Origin: Streptomyces aidingensis
GTDB taxonomy: Bacteria; Actinomycetota; Actinomycetes; Streptomycetales; Streptomycetaceae
Reading direction: 5' to 3'
Assembly: GCF_900112355.1 (NCBI RefSeq)
Contig: NZ_FOLM01000029.1
Coordinates: forward strand, 1-32,190
DNA: 32,190 nt
In this document: positions 6,860-13,569 of the stretch, piece by piece
Position numbering within the stretch: the stretch's first letter is position 1
Layout of the letters: each line of letters starts with the position of its first letter
The notes under the pieces: model-generated
Databases searched by the model: none
Told to the model about the DNA's origin: nothing
Seen by the model: the letters and a program-made list of their open reading frames with translations, nothing else
Program-made: the position numbers and the translations under genes

Positions 6860-8170
6860 TCAGCCGCCGAGGTGGTTCTCCGCCTCGGTGAACCAGCGGT
6901 CGGTGAATTCCTCGGTGCTCATACCGCCGTAGGAGAATTCCTGGTGCAGCGTGCGGTACTCCTCCTCGATGGCGCCGAAGCCCTCCACCGGCAGCGGGGC
7001 GACCGCGCTGACGTGCCCGGCCGCGGTCAGCGAGGTCTCGTAGTCCATGATCCTGGCGTCCATGCTGCCGTCCAGCAGGGACATGGCCTCCCGCCGCGGC
7101 CGGGACGCGGGCACTCCCAGATTGGCCCCGAACACCTCGGCGAGCTGCGGGGAATTGACCAGGAAGTCGATCAGCCTGGCGGCCTCTTCCGGATGCTCGG
7201 TGCCGGCACCGGCGGCCAGCTGCATGGTGGGCTTGAAGAACTGGTGCTTGGCGCCGTCCGGCCCGGAGGGCACCGGCATCAGCTCCAGGTCCTTGACGCC
7301 GGACTCCCCGACGTAGGAGGCGAGGAAGTTGTCCCAGTGGAACTCGGTGCCGCTCTCCACGGCGGAGAACGGGGACACCGGCTCCAGCTGGACCAGCCGT
7401 TCGGCGGGGAAGACGGCCCCGGCCTCGCGGGCGTCGGCGGTGAGCTCCAGCCACTCGGCCATCTGCTCCCTGGTGAAGTTGAGCCCGCCGTCCTCGGTGA
7501 ACGGCTCGGTGCCCCGCTGGATCAGCCACTGGAGGAACAGCCAGAAGGTGCCGGTCGGGTCGGCGCCGCCGTACACGGCCGGGTCCCGGCCGGCGCCGGC
7601 CTCGCTCACCGCGGCGATCAGCTCGGCGTACGCCTCCCAGGAGGCGAAGTCCTCCGGCATCTCGATGCCCAGCTCGGCGAGCAGCGCCGGGTTGTAGAAC
7701 AGCGCCAGGGTGTTGGTGCCGGTGGCCACGGCGTACAGGCGGCCGTCCACCTTGCCGGCCTCGACCAGAGTCTCGTCGAAACCGGACAGGTCCAGCTCCT
7801 CGCCCGCATACGGGGTCAGGTCCAGCAGCCGGCCGGTGCCGGCGTACTGGCGCAGGTAGGAGGTGTCCATCTGGAGCACATCGGGCAGCGCGCCGCCGGC
7901 CGCCTCGGTGTTGCGGGCGGTCCAGTAGTCGGGCCAGGCGGCGAAGCCGGTGTTCACCTTGATGCCGGGATTGGCGATGTGGAAGGCGTCGATCGCGGCC
8001 TCGTAGCGGCTCGCCCGGTCGTCGTTGCCCCACCACTGGATGGTGAGTGTGACGGTGGAACCGTCGCCCTCACCACCGCTGCCGCCGCTGCCTTCGCCGC
8101 AGGCCACCAGGGCGAGTGAAGCCGTGGTGGCCAGGGCGAAGACCCGCATGGACCGTCCCCGAGCGAGCAT
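6860..8170 (-). CDS. Sugar ABC transporter substrate-binding lipoprotein (CUT1 type)
   Basis: Lipoprotein of 436 residues that binds a sugar or oligosaccharide outside the cell. The signal peptide ends in the lipobox LVAC (Cys24), followed by a Gly/Ser spacer and the family opening TLTIQWWGNDD. The rest is the two-lobed SBP_bac fold (LPDVLQMD, LYAVATGTNTLALFYN, W-rich ligand region). The start ATG 8170 has AAGGAG 6 nt upstream; the longer frame to 8242 lacks an SD. No permease or ATPase gene is beside it, so it must use permeases encoded elsewhere or a shared MsiK-type ATPase. The convergent LacI-family gene and the CAZyme genes in the window suggest a plant cell wall oligosaccharide ligand; this is inference. 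Confidence 0.9.
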   Translation of the reverse strand: MLARGRSMRVFALATTASLALVACGEGSGGSGGEGDGSTVTLTIQWWGNDDRASRYEAAIDAFHIANPGIKVNTGFAAWPDYWTARNTEAAGGALPDVLQMDTSYLRQYAGTGRLLDLTPYAGEELDLSGFDETLVEAGKVDGRLYAVATGTNTLALFYNPALLAELGIEMPEDFASWEAYAELIAAVSEAGAGRDPAVYGGADPTGTFWLFLQWLIQRGTEPFTEDGGLNFTREQMAEWLELTADAREAGAVFPAERLVQLEPVSPFSAVESGTEFHWDNFLASYVGESGVKDLELMPVPSGPDGAKHQFFKPTMQLAAGAGTEHPEEAARLIDFLVNSPQLAEVFGANLGVPASRPRREAMSLLDGSMDARIMDYETSLTAAGHVSAVAPLPVEGFGAIEEEYRTLHQEFSYGGMSTEEFTDRWFTEAENHLGG

Positions 8171-8480
8171 CAGTTCTCCTTGCTGCGCATTGCACAGAAA
8201 TTTCCGGAACAACCGCGGGATTGCTGCGCCGGGGCAGCACAAACCGCCACGCGGCCTGCCACGGCCCTCCCGCGTAAAACGTTAAAAGTAGGGCCGCCGG
8301 TGAACCCCGTGAACCGAGGCGCCGATAACTTTTCAGAAACGTCAAATACCGGTGTCGTGCATGTGAATGACGTCTCCTCACACATCTGCCCGGCCGGTTC
8401 CGCGGCAGGGGGCTGCCGCCCGGGCCCGTCAACTGGCAGGCTGCTGAGCAGACCTGTCGGGGGCGGGGGGAGAAGAGGAC
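8171..8480. promoter_or_regulatory. Divergent control region: sugar-binding gene and LppU-like gene
   Basis: 310 bp without a gene. It includes an A/T-rich patch TAAAACGTTAAAAG (8275-8288) centred on AACGTT, a LacI-type dyad core about 105 bp upstream of the binding-protein start, and a second A/T-rich segment around 8327-8350 that probably serves the rightward gene. No other structure stands out. Confidence 0.4.
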
Positions 8481-9092
8481 GTGGAACGCGTTGCGAAGGC
8501 GTCGGCGTGGTTCGGCATGGCGGCATCGGTCGTCGCGCTGCTGGCGTTCTTCGGTATCGAGAACATCGAGCAGCTTCGGCAGAAGCTCGCCGACGCAACC
8601 GGGGACGAGACTCTGGAGGCGTACCGGGCGGTCAACGCGGGCGACTGCCTCCACACCTGGATGACGGGGCAGGACACCTGGGCCACCGAGGTGCCCAAGG
8701 TCGTGGCCTGCGGAAGCGAGGGCGCCGCGGTGCGGGTCTCGCGCGTCACGGACACCGTCGGCGACTGCCCGTCCGACGGGGGCCGGTACCACCTCTCGTA
8801 CACCGCCGAGGAGGGCGGGACCGTGGTGCTGTGCGTCACGCGCAGATTCGAGACCGGGCAGTGCATACTCAGCCTGCCGGACGGCAGCGCCAACCTGATG
8901 AGCTGGGTGGCATGCCGGGGCGCCGTGCCGGCGCCGTACAGCCGGACCTATATCGTCACGGGCGTCTACGCCGCCCCGGCGGAGCACGAACCGGGCCAGT
9001 GCGACCGCACCCGGAACGACGGGACGGCATACGCCTCGTGGTTCGTCGACGGCGACACCGTGCTGGTCTGTGCCGTGGTGTACACCGGCTGA
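8481..9092 (+). CDS. Membrane-anchored LppU/SCO3897-like protein, duplicated Cys domain
   Basis: A 203-residue protein of unknown function. One N-terminal hydrophobic helix (about 8-25) anchors it, with the rest outside. The extracellular part resembles the actinobacterial LppU/SCO3897 domain (AGDCL, VVACGSEGA, GDCP, VVLCV). It contains two tandem copies: Cys 56, 77, 96, 118 and Cys 128, 145, 174, 197. Each copy shows the order G(D/Q)C, VAC, C-plus-acidic, VLVC or VVLC, which suggests two disulfides per copy. The GTG start follows a purine-rich AGAAGAGG. It stands alone between the sugar-binding gene and a convergent acetyltransferase. Confidence 0.65.
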   Translation: MERVAKASAWFGMAASVVALLAFFGIENIEQLRQKLADATGDETLEAYRAVNAGDCLHTWMTGQDTWATEVPKVVACGSEGAAVRVSRVTDTVGDCPSDGGRYHLSYTAEEGGTVVLCVTRRFETGQCILSLPDGSANLMSWVACRGAVPAPYSRTYIVTGVYAAPAEHEPGQCDRTRNDGTAYASWFVDGDTVLVCAVVYTG

Positions 9093-9093
9093 G

Positions 9094-9116
9094 CCGGGGG
9101 GCGGTGCGGTCCCCGG
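9094..9116. terminator. Hairpin between LppU-like and GNAT genes
   Basis: CCGGGG (9094-9099) pairs with CCCCGG (9111-9116) around an 11-nt loop, starting two bases after the upstream stop codon. Confidence 0.45.
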
Positions 9117-9134
9117 CGGGAAGACCGGCGGAGG

Positions 9135-9653
9135 TCAGGCGGCGGGGTCCCGGACGGGCCGGCGCCGTTCCATGATGTGCCCGGTGGCCGGGAAGACCTC
9201 GTTCCCCGCCAGCCTGCCCTCCTTGGTCTCGACGATGACGAAACCTTCGCGGAGGTAGAGGCGCAGGGCACGCTCATTGCCGGCGAGCACGGTCGTCTCG
9301 ACGAGCGGACCGCCGTGCGCCAGGGCATGCCGCAGCAGCGCGGTCCCGGCGCCCCGGCCGTACCGGGCCGGGTCCACATAGAGCCAGGTGATCTCGTCCT
9401 CGGCGAGGGCGACGAACCCGGCGACCCCCCGGGGCCCTTCCGCCACCCACACCCGGTCGTCGAACAGGCCCTCGCCCTCATAGGTCTCGGCCAGCGTCAG
9501 GAACGCCGCCACGCCGACCGAGTCGCGGAGCTCGTCCAGCCTGGCCGCGTCATGGATGCGGGAGATGGCCTCCCAGTCCTCCGGCCGGTAGTCACGCACC
9601 CGCCATCGCGGTGCCTCCTCGGGGGCGGACCCGGCCCCGGCATGCACACTCAT
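9135..9653 (-). CDS. GNAT-family N-acetyltransferase
   Basis: Acetyl-CoA-dependent acetyltransferase of 172 residues; the acceptor is unknown. It opens with the family pattern RVRDYRPEDWEAISRIHD. Motif A is ITWLYVDPARYGRGAGTALL, with the acetyl-CoA pyrophosphate loop R-Y-G-R-G-A-G. Motif B is TTVLAGNERALRLYLREGF, with the usual N-x-x-A-x-x-x-Y. The ATG at 9653 is preferred: the frame is open to 9794, but the extra residues are Arg/Ala-rich and not family-like. Its neighbours give no functional hint. Confidence 0.88.
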   Translation of the reverse strand: MSVHAGAGSAPEEAPRWRVRDYRPEDWEAISRIHDAARLDELRDSVGVAAFLTLAETYEGEGLFDDRVWVAEGPRGVAGFVALAEDEITWLYVDPARYGRGAGTALLRHALAHGGPLVETTVLAGNERALRLYLREGFVIVETKEGRLAGNEVFPATGHIMERRRPVRDPAA

Positions 9654-9820
9654 GCGCGCAACCCTGGACGACTCTCCGCTCCCGCGCAACGCAATTGCCC
9701 CCGCTGCCGCCGGCGCCGACGGCTCCTGGCGGGTCCTGACCGGCCGGCCGCGCGGCAGCGTCACCGTGGCATGACGACCCATACCCCCACGCACGCGGTC
9801 CGGGGCAGAGCGGCGCGGAC

Positions 9821-11512
9821 TCAGGGACGGCTGGGCGCGTCCGCGGTGCCGGGGCGGACCGGGAGCTGCGGGGCGCCGTCCCGGCCGCCGTCCCGGCCGG
9901 CGGCGGCCGGGACGGCGGCGCGGTTCGCGGCGGGGTGGGCGTGCCGCCAGGCGCTGTCGCGCAGCAGGCGCAGGCCGTTGAGGCCGACCAGGACGGTGGA
10001 GCCCTCGTGACCGGCGACGCCGAGGGGCAGCGGCAGGGTGCCGGTCAGGTCCCAGGCGACGAGGACGGCGATGAATGTGCCGGCGATGAGGAGGTTCTGG
10101 ACGACCAGGCGGCGGGCGCGGCGGGAGAGGGCGACGGCGGCGGGGACGGCGGCGAGTTCGTCGCGGATCACGATGGCGTCCGCGGTCTCCAGGGTGAGGT
10201 CGGAGCCGGCGCGGCCCATGGCGATGCCGGTGTGGGCGGTGGCCAGCGCGGGGGCGTCGTTGACGCCGTCACCGACGACGAGCACCCGGCGGCCGGAGCC
10301 CTGGAGTTCCGCCACCGCCGCGGCCTTGTCCTGGGGCAGCAGCCCGGCGCGGACGTCGGTGATGCCGGTCTCGGCGGCGAGGCGGCGGGCGGCCCGCGGA
10401 TTGTCGCCGGTGAGCAGGAGCGGGGCGGTTCCGGTCAGACGGGCGAGCGCGGTGGTGGCGGTGGCGGCGTCCGGCCGCAGCCGGTCGGCGACGCCGAGCA
10501 CGCCGGCCGGGGTGCCGTCCAGGGTGATCAGCACCGCGGTACGGCCGTCGCGCTCCAGGCGGGCCGCCTCGGCCGCGGCGGGGTGCGCGTCCGCTGCGCC
10601 GAGGCGGCCGGGGCTGCCGATGGTGACCACCGTGCCGTCGACGGTGGCGGTGACGCCGACGCCGGGGGCGGCGGTGAAGTCCCGTGCCGTGGCGAGGGCG
10701 AGGCCGCGCTCGCGGGCGGCTTCGACGACGGCGCGGGCGAGCGGGTGTTCGCTGGGGTGTTCGGCCGCCGCCGCGTAGCGCAGCAGTCCGTCCTCGGTCA
10801 GGCCGGAGCCGGGCAGCGGCCGGAGGTCGGTCAGGCGCGGGGTGCCCTCGGTCAGGGTGCCGGTCTTGTCCAGCGCGACGGTGTCCACCTGGCCGAGGCG
10901 TTCCATGACCACGGCCGACTTGATCAGTACGCCATGGCGTCCGGCGTTGGCCATCGCGGACAGCAGCGGCGGCATGGTGGCGAGCACGACCGCGCAGGGC
11001 GAGGCGACGATCATGAAGGTCATCGCGCGCAGCAGGGCGGATTCCAGTCCGGCGCCGAACAGCAGCGGCACCGTGAAGATCAGCACCGTGGCGGCGACCA
11101 TGCCCAGGCTGTAGCGCTGTTCGACCTTCTCGATGAAGAGCTGGGTGGGGGCCTTGGTGCGGGAGGCCTCCTCGACCATGGCCACGATCCGGGCGATCAC
11201 GGATTCGGCGGGGTCGCGCTCCACCCGCACCCGCAGGGCGCCGGTGCCGTTGAGCGTGCCGGCGAACACCTCGTCCCCCACGGCTTTGGCGACCGGCAGC
11301 GGCTCGCCGGTGATGGTGGCCTGGTCCACCTCGCTCGCACCGTCCAGCACCCGGCCGTCGCCACCGATCCGCTCCCCGGGCCGCACCAGGATGACATCGC
11401 CCACCGCGAGCCGCTCGACGGGCACCCGCTCCTCCCTCTCCGCGGTCTTCCCGGCCTCCCCGGGCTCCCCGGCGTCGGCGTCGGCGGCGGTGAGCCGGGT
11501 GGCGGTCTGGTC
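9821..11512 (-). pseudogene. P1B-4 metal ATPase (CtpD/CoaT-like) lacking its N-terminus
   Basis: The catalytic part of a heavy-metal P-type ATPase. Visible parts: the A domain (VGDVILVRPGERIG, TITGEP), the metal-binding helix with SPC (MIVASPCAVVL), the phosphorylation site DKTGTLTEG, the HP locus SEHPLARA, and GDGVNDAPAL. The last helices contain HEGSTVLVGLNGLRLLR. SPC plus HEG(S/G)T marks the P1B-4 group that exports Co, Fe or related ions. Everything before about TATRLTA is gone, including the two helices ahead of the A domain. Upstream of about 11512 the minus-strand frame simply runs antisense through an ArsR remnant. The frame stays open to an ATG at 11623, but those residues are not ATPase. 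Without TM1-2 it should not transport. Confidence 0.8.
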
Positions 11513-11680
11513 ACCGGCACCCGCCGGGGCCGGTCCATCGTCTACGCCCTGTACGACAACCATGTCGCCGAACTGCTCGACCAGGCCCTGTACCACGTCG
11601 AGCATCTGCGCCTGGGCCTGCACGACGCCCCGGAGCCGCAGCCGCCCGCCGCGCCGCCGGCCCCCGCCGCCCGGCCCTGA
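11504..11680 (+). pseudogene. C-terminal half of an ArsR/SmtB regulator gene
   Basis: On the plus strand the frame encodes the wing and dimerisation helix of an ArsR-family protein: GLVTGTRRGRSIVYAL, then YDNHVAELLDQALYHVEHL and a Pro/Ala-rich tail ending at the TGA 11678-11680. The helix-turn-helix half is absent; upstream the sequence is antisense to the truncated metal ATPase. In intact loci such regulators are divergent from their exporter gene. Both genes here have lost their facing 5' halves, which points to one deletion removing the shared promoter. Confidence 0.75.
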
Positions 11681-11699
11681 CCGGCCCTGACCGGCCCTG
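11671..11699 (+). repeat. 10-bp tandem repeat ccggccctga
   Basis: Two perfect copies (11671-11690) and a third copy with its last base changed. It gives repeated TGA stops at the end of the ArsR remnant. Confidence 0.75.
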
Positions 11700-11707
11700 C
11701 CCTCGCC

Positions 11708-11735
11708 CGTCCGGCCGCCCCGGGGCGGCCGGACG
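11708..11735. terminator. 28-bp perfect palindrome, terminator of the intact arsR
   Basis: CGTCCGGCCGCCCC is followed at once by its reverse complement (11722-11735), forming a long hairpin that abuts the arsR stop at 11736. It can act on both the intact arsR (minus) and the remnant (plus). Confidence 0.75.
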
Positions 11736-12083
11736 TCATGGGTGGCCGGGGGCGCCGGTCAGATCGTGGTCGGCCTGGCTGAGCGCCTCGTCCACCAGCC
11801 GTGCCACATGCCCGCCGGCCAGGGAGTAGACGACCCGGCGGCCCTCTTTGCGGGAGGTGACGAGCCCGCCCAGCCGCAGCTTGGCCAGGTGCTGGCTGAC
11901 CGCCGGGCGGGCGGCTCCGGCTGCTGCGGTCAGCGCGGTCACATCGGCCTCGCCATGGCGCAGCGCGTGCAGCAGGGCCAGCCGGGTGCGGTCGGCCAGC
12001 AGCGCCAGGATCTCGGCGGCCCTGGCGAACTGCCGGGTGCCGGGCTGTCGCGGGTGCGAACCGTGTGCAGATGAGAGGTGCAT
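11736..12083 (-). CDS. ArsR/SmtB-family repressor of the CDF exporter
   Basis: Winged-helix metalloregulator of about 115 residues. The core reads FARAAEILALLADRTRLALLH, with HTH residues GAARPAVSQHLAKLRL and the wing TSRKEGRRVVYSL. The C-terminal helix carries His and Asp (HVARLVDEAL, DHDL) suited to an alpha-5 Zn/Ni/Co site of the SmtB/CzrA kind; there is no Cys in the core. The ATG at 12083 gives MHLSSAHGSH, a His-containing N-terminus; ATGs at 12095 and 12152 are in frame, and no clear SD decides. It is divergent from the His-rich CDF gene with an AT-rich dyad between them, the standard layout for metal-derepressed efflux. Confidence 0.88.
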   Translation of the reverse strand: MHLSSAHGSHPRQPGTRQFARAAEILALLADRTRLALLHALRHGEADVTALTAAAGAARPAVSQHLAKLRLGGLVTSRKEGRRVVYSLAGGHVARLVDEALSQADHDLTGAPGHP

Positions 12084-12092
12084 GCGTGCGCT

Positions 12093-12106
12093 CATATGCA
12101 CATAAT
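12093..12106. promoter_or_regulatory. Candidate metalloregulator operator between arsR and CDF gene
   Basis: The AT-rich patch contains ATATG-CA-CATAA (12094-12105), an imperfect 5-2-5 inverted repeat like the ATATG/CATAT half-sites known for SmtB/ArsR operators. CATAAT (12101-12106) could also act as a -10 for the rightward CDF gene. Assigned by position and form only. Confidence 0.45.
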
Positions 12107-12171
12107 GCCGCCGGACGGGGGAAGGTGTCCATCGGCGGCATCCCCGGCACACACACCGGAAGGCGGAGCGA

Positions 12172-13299
12172 GTGAGCCACGGGCACGAACACGGTCATGG
12201 CGACGGACACGGCCACGATCAGCAGCACGGTCACCGGCACCCTCGCCACCGGCACCCTCGCCACCGGCATCGTCCCCGCCCGGGCCCGTCCGCCGGCCGT
12301 GCCGCCGGGCGGTGGGCGCGGCTGCGGCACCGGGCCGGTCATCTGCTGGTCCCGCACTCGCATCGCAGCACCGACCGCACGGACGCGGCGCTGGAGTCCT
12401 CCGCGCGCGGTCTGCGGGCGCTGTGGGTGTCCCTGGCCGTGCTCGGGGCCACGGCCCTGATGCAGTCGGCGGTGGTGGCGCTGTCCGGGTCGGTGGCACT
12501 GCTCGGCGACACCGTGCACAACTTCGCCGACGCGCTGACCGCGCTGCCGCTGGCGGTGGCGTTCCTGCTGGGCCGCCGGGCGGCGACCCGCCGCTTCACC
12601 TACGGCTACGGCCGCGCCGAGGATCTGGCCGGGCTGGTCATCCTGGTGACGATCGCCGCCTCCGCCGCGCTGGCCGCCTGGACCGCGGCCGACCGGCTGA
12701 TCGATCCCCGCGACATCGGCCATCTGCCGGCCGTGGCCGGCGCCGCCGTGATCGGCTTTCTGGGCAACGAGTGGGTGGCCCGCTACCGCATCCGGACCGG
12801 GCGGGAGATCGGCTCGGCCGCGCTGGTCGCCGACGGCCTGCACGCCCGTACCGACGGCTTCACCTCCCTGGCGGTGCTCGGCGCCGCGGGCGGCGCCGCG
12901 CTGGGCTGGGATCTGGCCGATCCGATCGTCGGACTGCTCATCACCGCCGCCATCCTGCTGGTGCTCAAGGACGCCGCCCGGGAGGTCTTCGGCCGCATCC
13001 TGGACGCCGTGGACCCCGCGGTCGTCGGCGCGGCCGAGGAGGCCCTGCGCCGGGTGCCGGGCGTGGCCGGCGTCGCCGGGCTGCGGATGCGCTGGATCGG
13101 CCACCGGCTGCGCGCGGAGGTCACCCTGGTGGTCGGCGGCGAGCTGACGGTCCGTGCCGCGCACGACATCGCGGTGGCGGCCGAACACGCGCTGCTGCAC
13201 GCCGTTCCGCGGCTGACCGCCGCGCTGGTGCACACCGACCCGGCGCCCGTCCCCGGCCACGACCCGCACGCCGCCCTGGCCCACCACCTCCGCCGATGA
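12172..13299 (+). CDS. Cation diffusion facilitator (CDF) metal exporter, His-rich N-terminus
   Basis: Proton-coupled efflux protein of 375 residues for Zn, Co, Ni or Cd. The N-terminal 33 residues hold 13 His (HGHEHGHGDGHGH and HRHPRHRHPRHRH), a likely metal-sensing or buffering tail. Six membrane helices follow. The transport site is visible as His116/Asp120 in TM2 (DTVHNFAD) and His224/Asp228 in TM5 (DGLHARTD). A cytoplasmic C-terminal domain is present (VPGVAGVAGLRMRWIGHRL to VHTDP). The GTG start has GGAAGGCGGAG just upstream. It is divergent from the ArsR-family gene that probably represses it. With the neighbouring ATPase destroyed, it may be the only working exporter of this block. 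Confidence 0.92.
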   Translation: MSHGHEHGHGDGHGHDQQHGHRHPRHRHPRHRHRPRPGPSAGRAAGRWARLRHRAGHLLVPHSHRSTDRTDAALESSARGLRALWVSLAVLGATALMQSAVVALSGSVALLGDTVHNFADALTALPLAVAFLLGRRAATRRFTYGYGRAEDLAGLVILVTIAASAALAAWTAADRLIDPRDIGHLPAVAGAAVIGFLGNEWVARYRIRTGREIGSAALVADGLHARTDGFTSLAVLGAAGGAALGWDLADPIVGLLITAAILLVLKDAAREVFGRILDAVDPAVVGAAEEALRRVPGVAGVAGLRMRWIGHRLRAEVTLVVGGELTVRAAHDIAVAAEHALLHAVPRLTAALVHTDPAPVPGHDPHAALAHHLRR

Positions 13300-13371
13300 C
13301 CCGCCGCCCGGCCGGCCGGCTCGCCGGGCTGCCGGAGACCGCGGACGCCGGGCACACGGGACAAGCCACGC

Positions 13372-13569
13372 CAATCGGTTGCACACCTTGAGGCACCAAA
13401 TCTTTGAGCCGACCCCTGTGAGCGATAACAATCCTGTTCAGGCGCGTGATGGGCCACTGGAACGTTCGATCGCTCTGCAATCGGTTGCACCAGACCTCTT
13501 GACGCTGAAAGCGCTTTCCCTACCCTCGTGAGGTACATGTCAACGCTCAGCTCTTCGGAGGTGCATGCA
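13372..13569 (+). promoter_or_regulatory. Operator-rich promoter of the double pectate lyase
   Basis: A near-consensus promoter is visible: -35 TTGACG (13499-13504), 16-bp spacer, -10 TACCCT (13521-13526). The spacer is filled by a perfect 12-bp palindrome GAAAGCGCTTTC (13507-13518), within TGAAAGCGCTTTCC, which resembles CRE/LacI-family boxes. Upstream lie other CG-centred dyads: TGTGAGCGATAACA (13417-13430, very like E. coli lacO), GGAACGTTCG (13459-13468) and TGCAATCGGTTGCA (13476-13489). The core CAATCGGTTGCAC is also repeated at 13372-13384. This implies repression by one or more LacI-family proteins. Confidence 0.65.

Noticed and set aside
11512..11623. ATG at 11623 as the true start of the metal ATPase
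   Set aside because: Residues upstream of about TATRLTA are the antisense of the ArsR remnant and contain no membrane helices.
13528..13569. Earlier in-frame GTG start for the double pectate lyase
   Set aside because: It abuts the -10 box and lies before the predicted transcript start; the GTG at 13570 has GGAGG 8 nt upstream.
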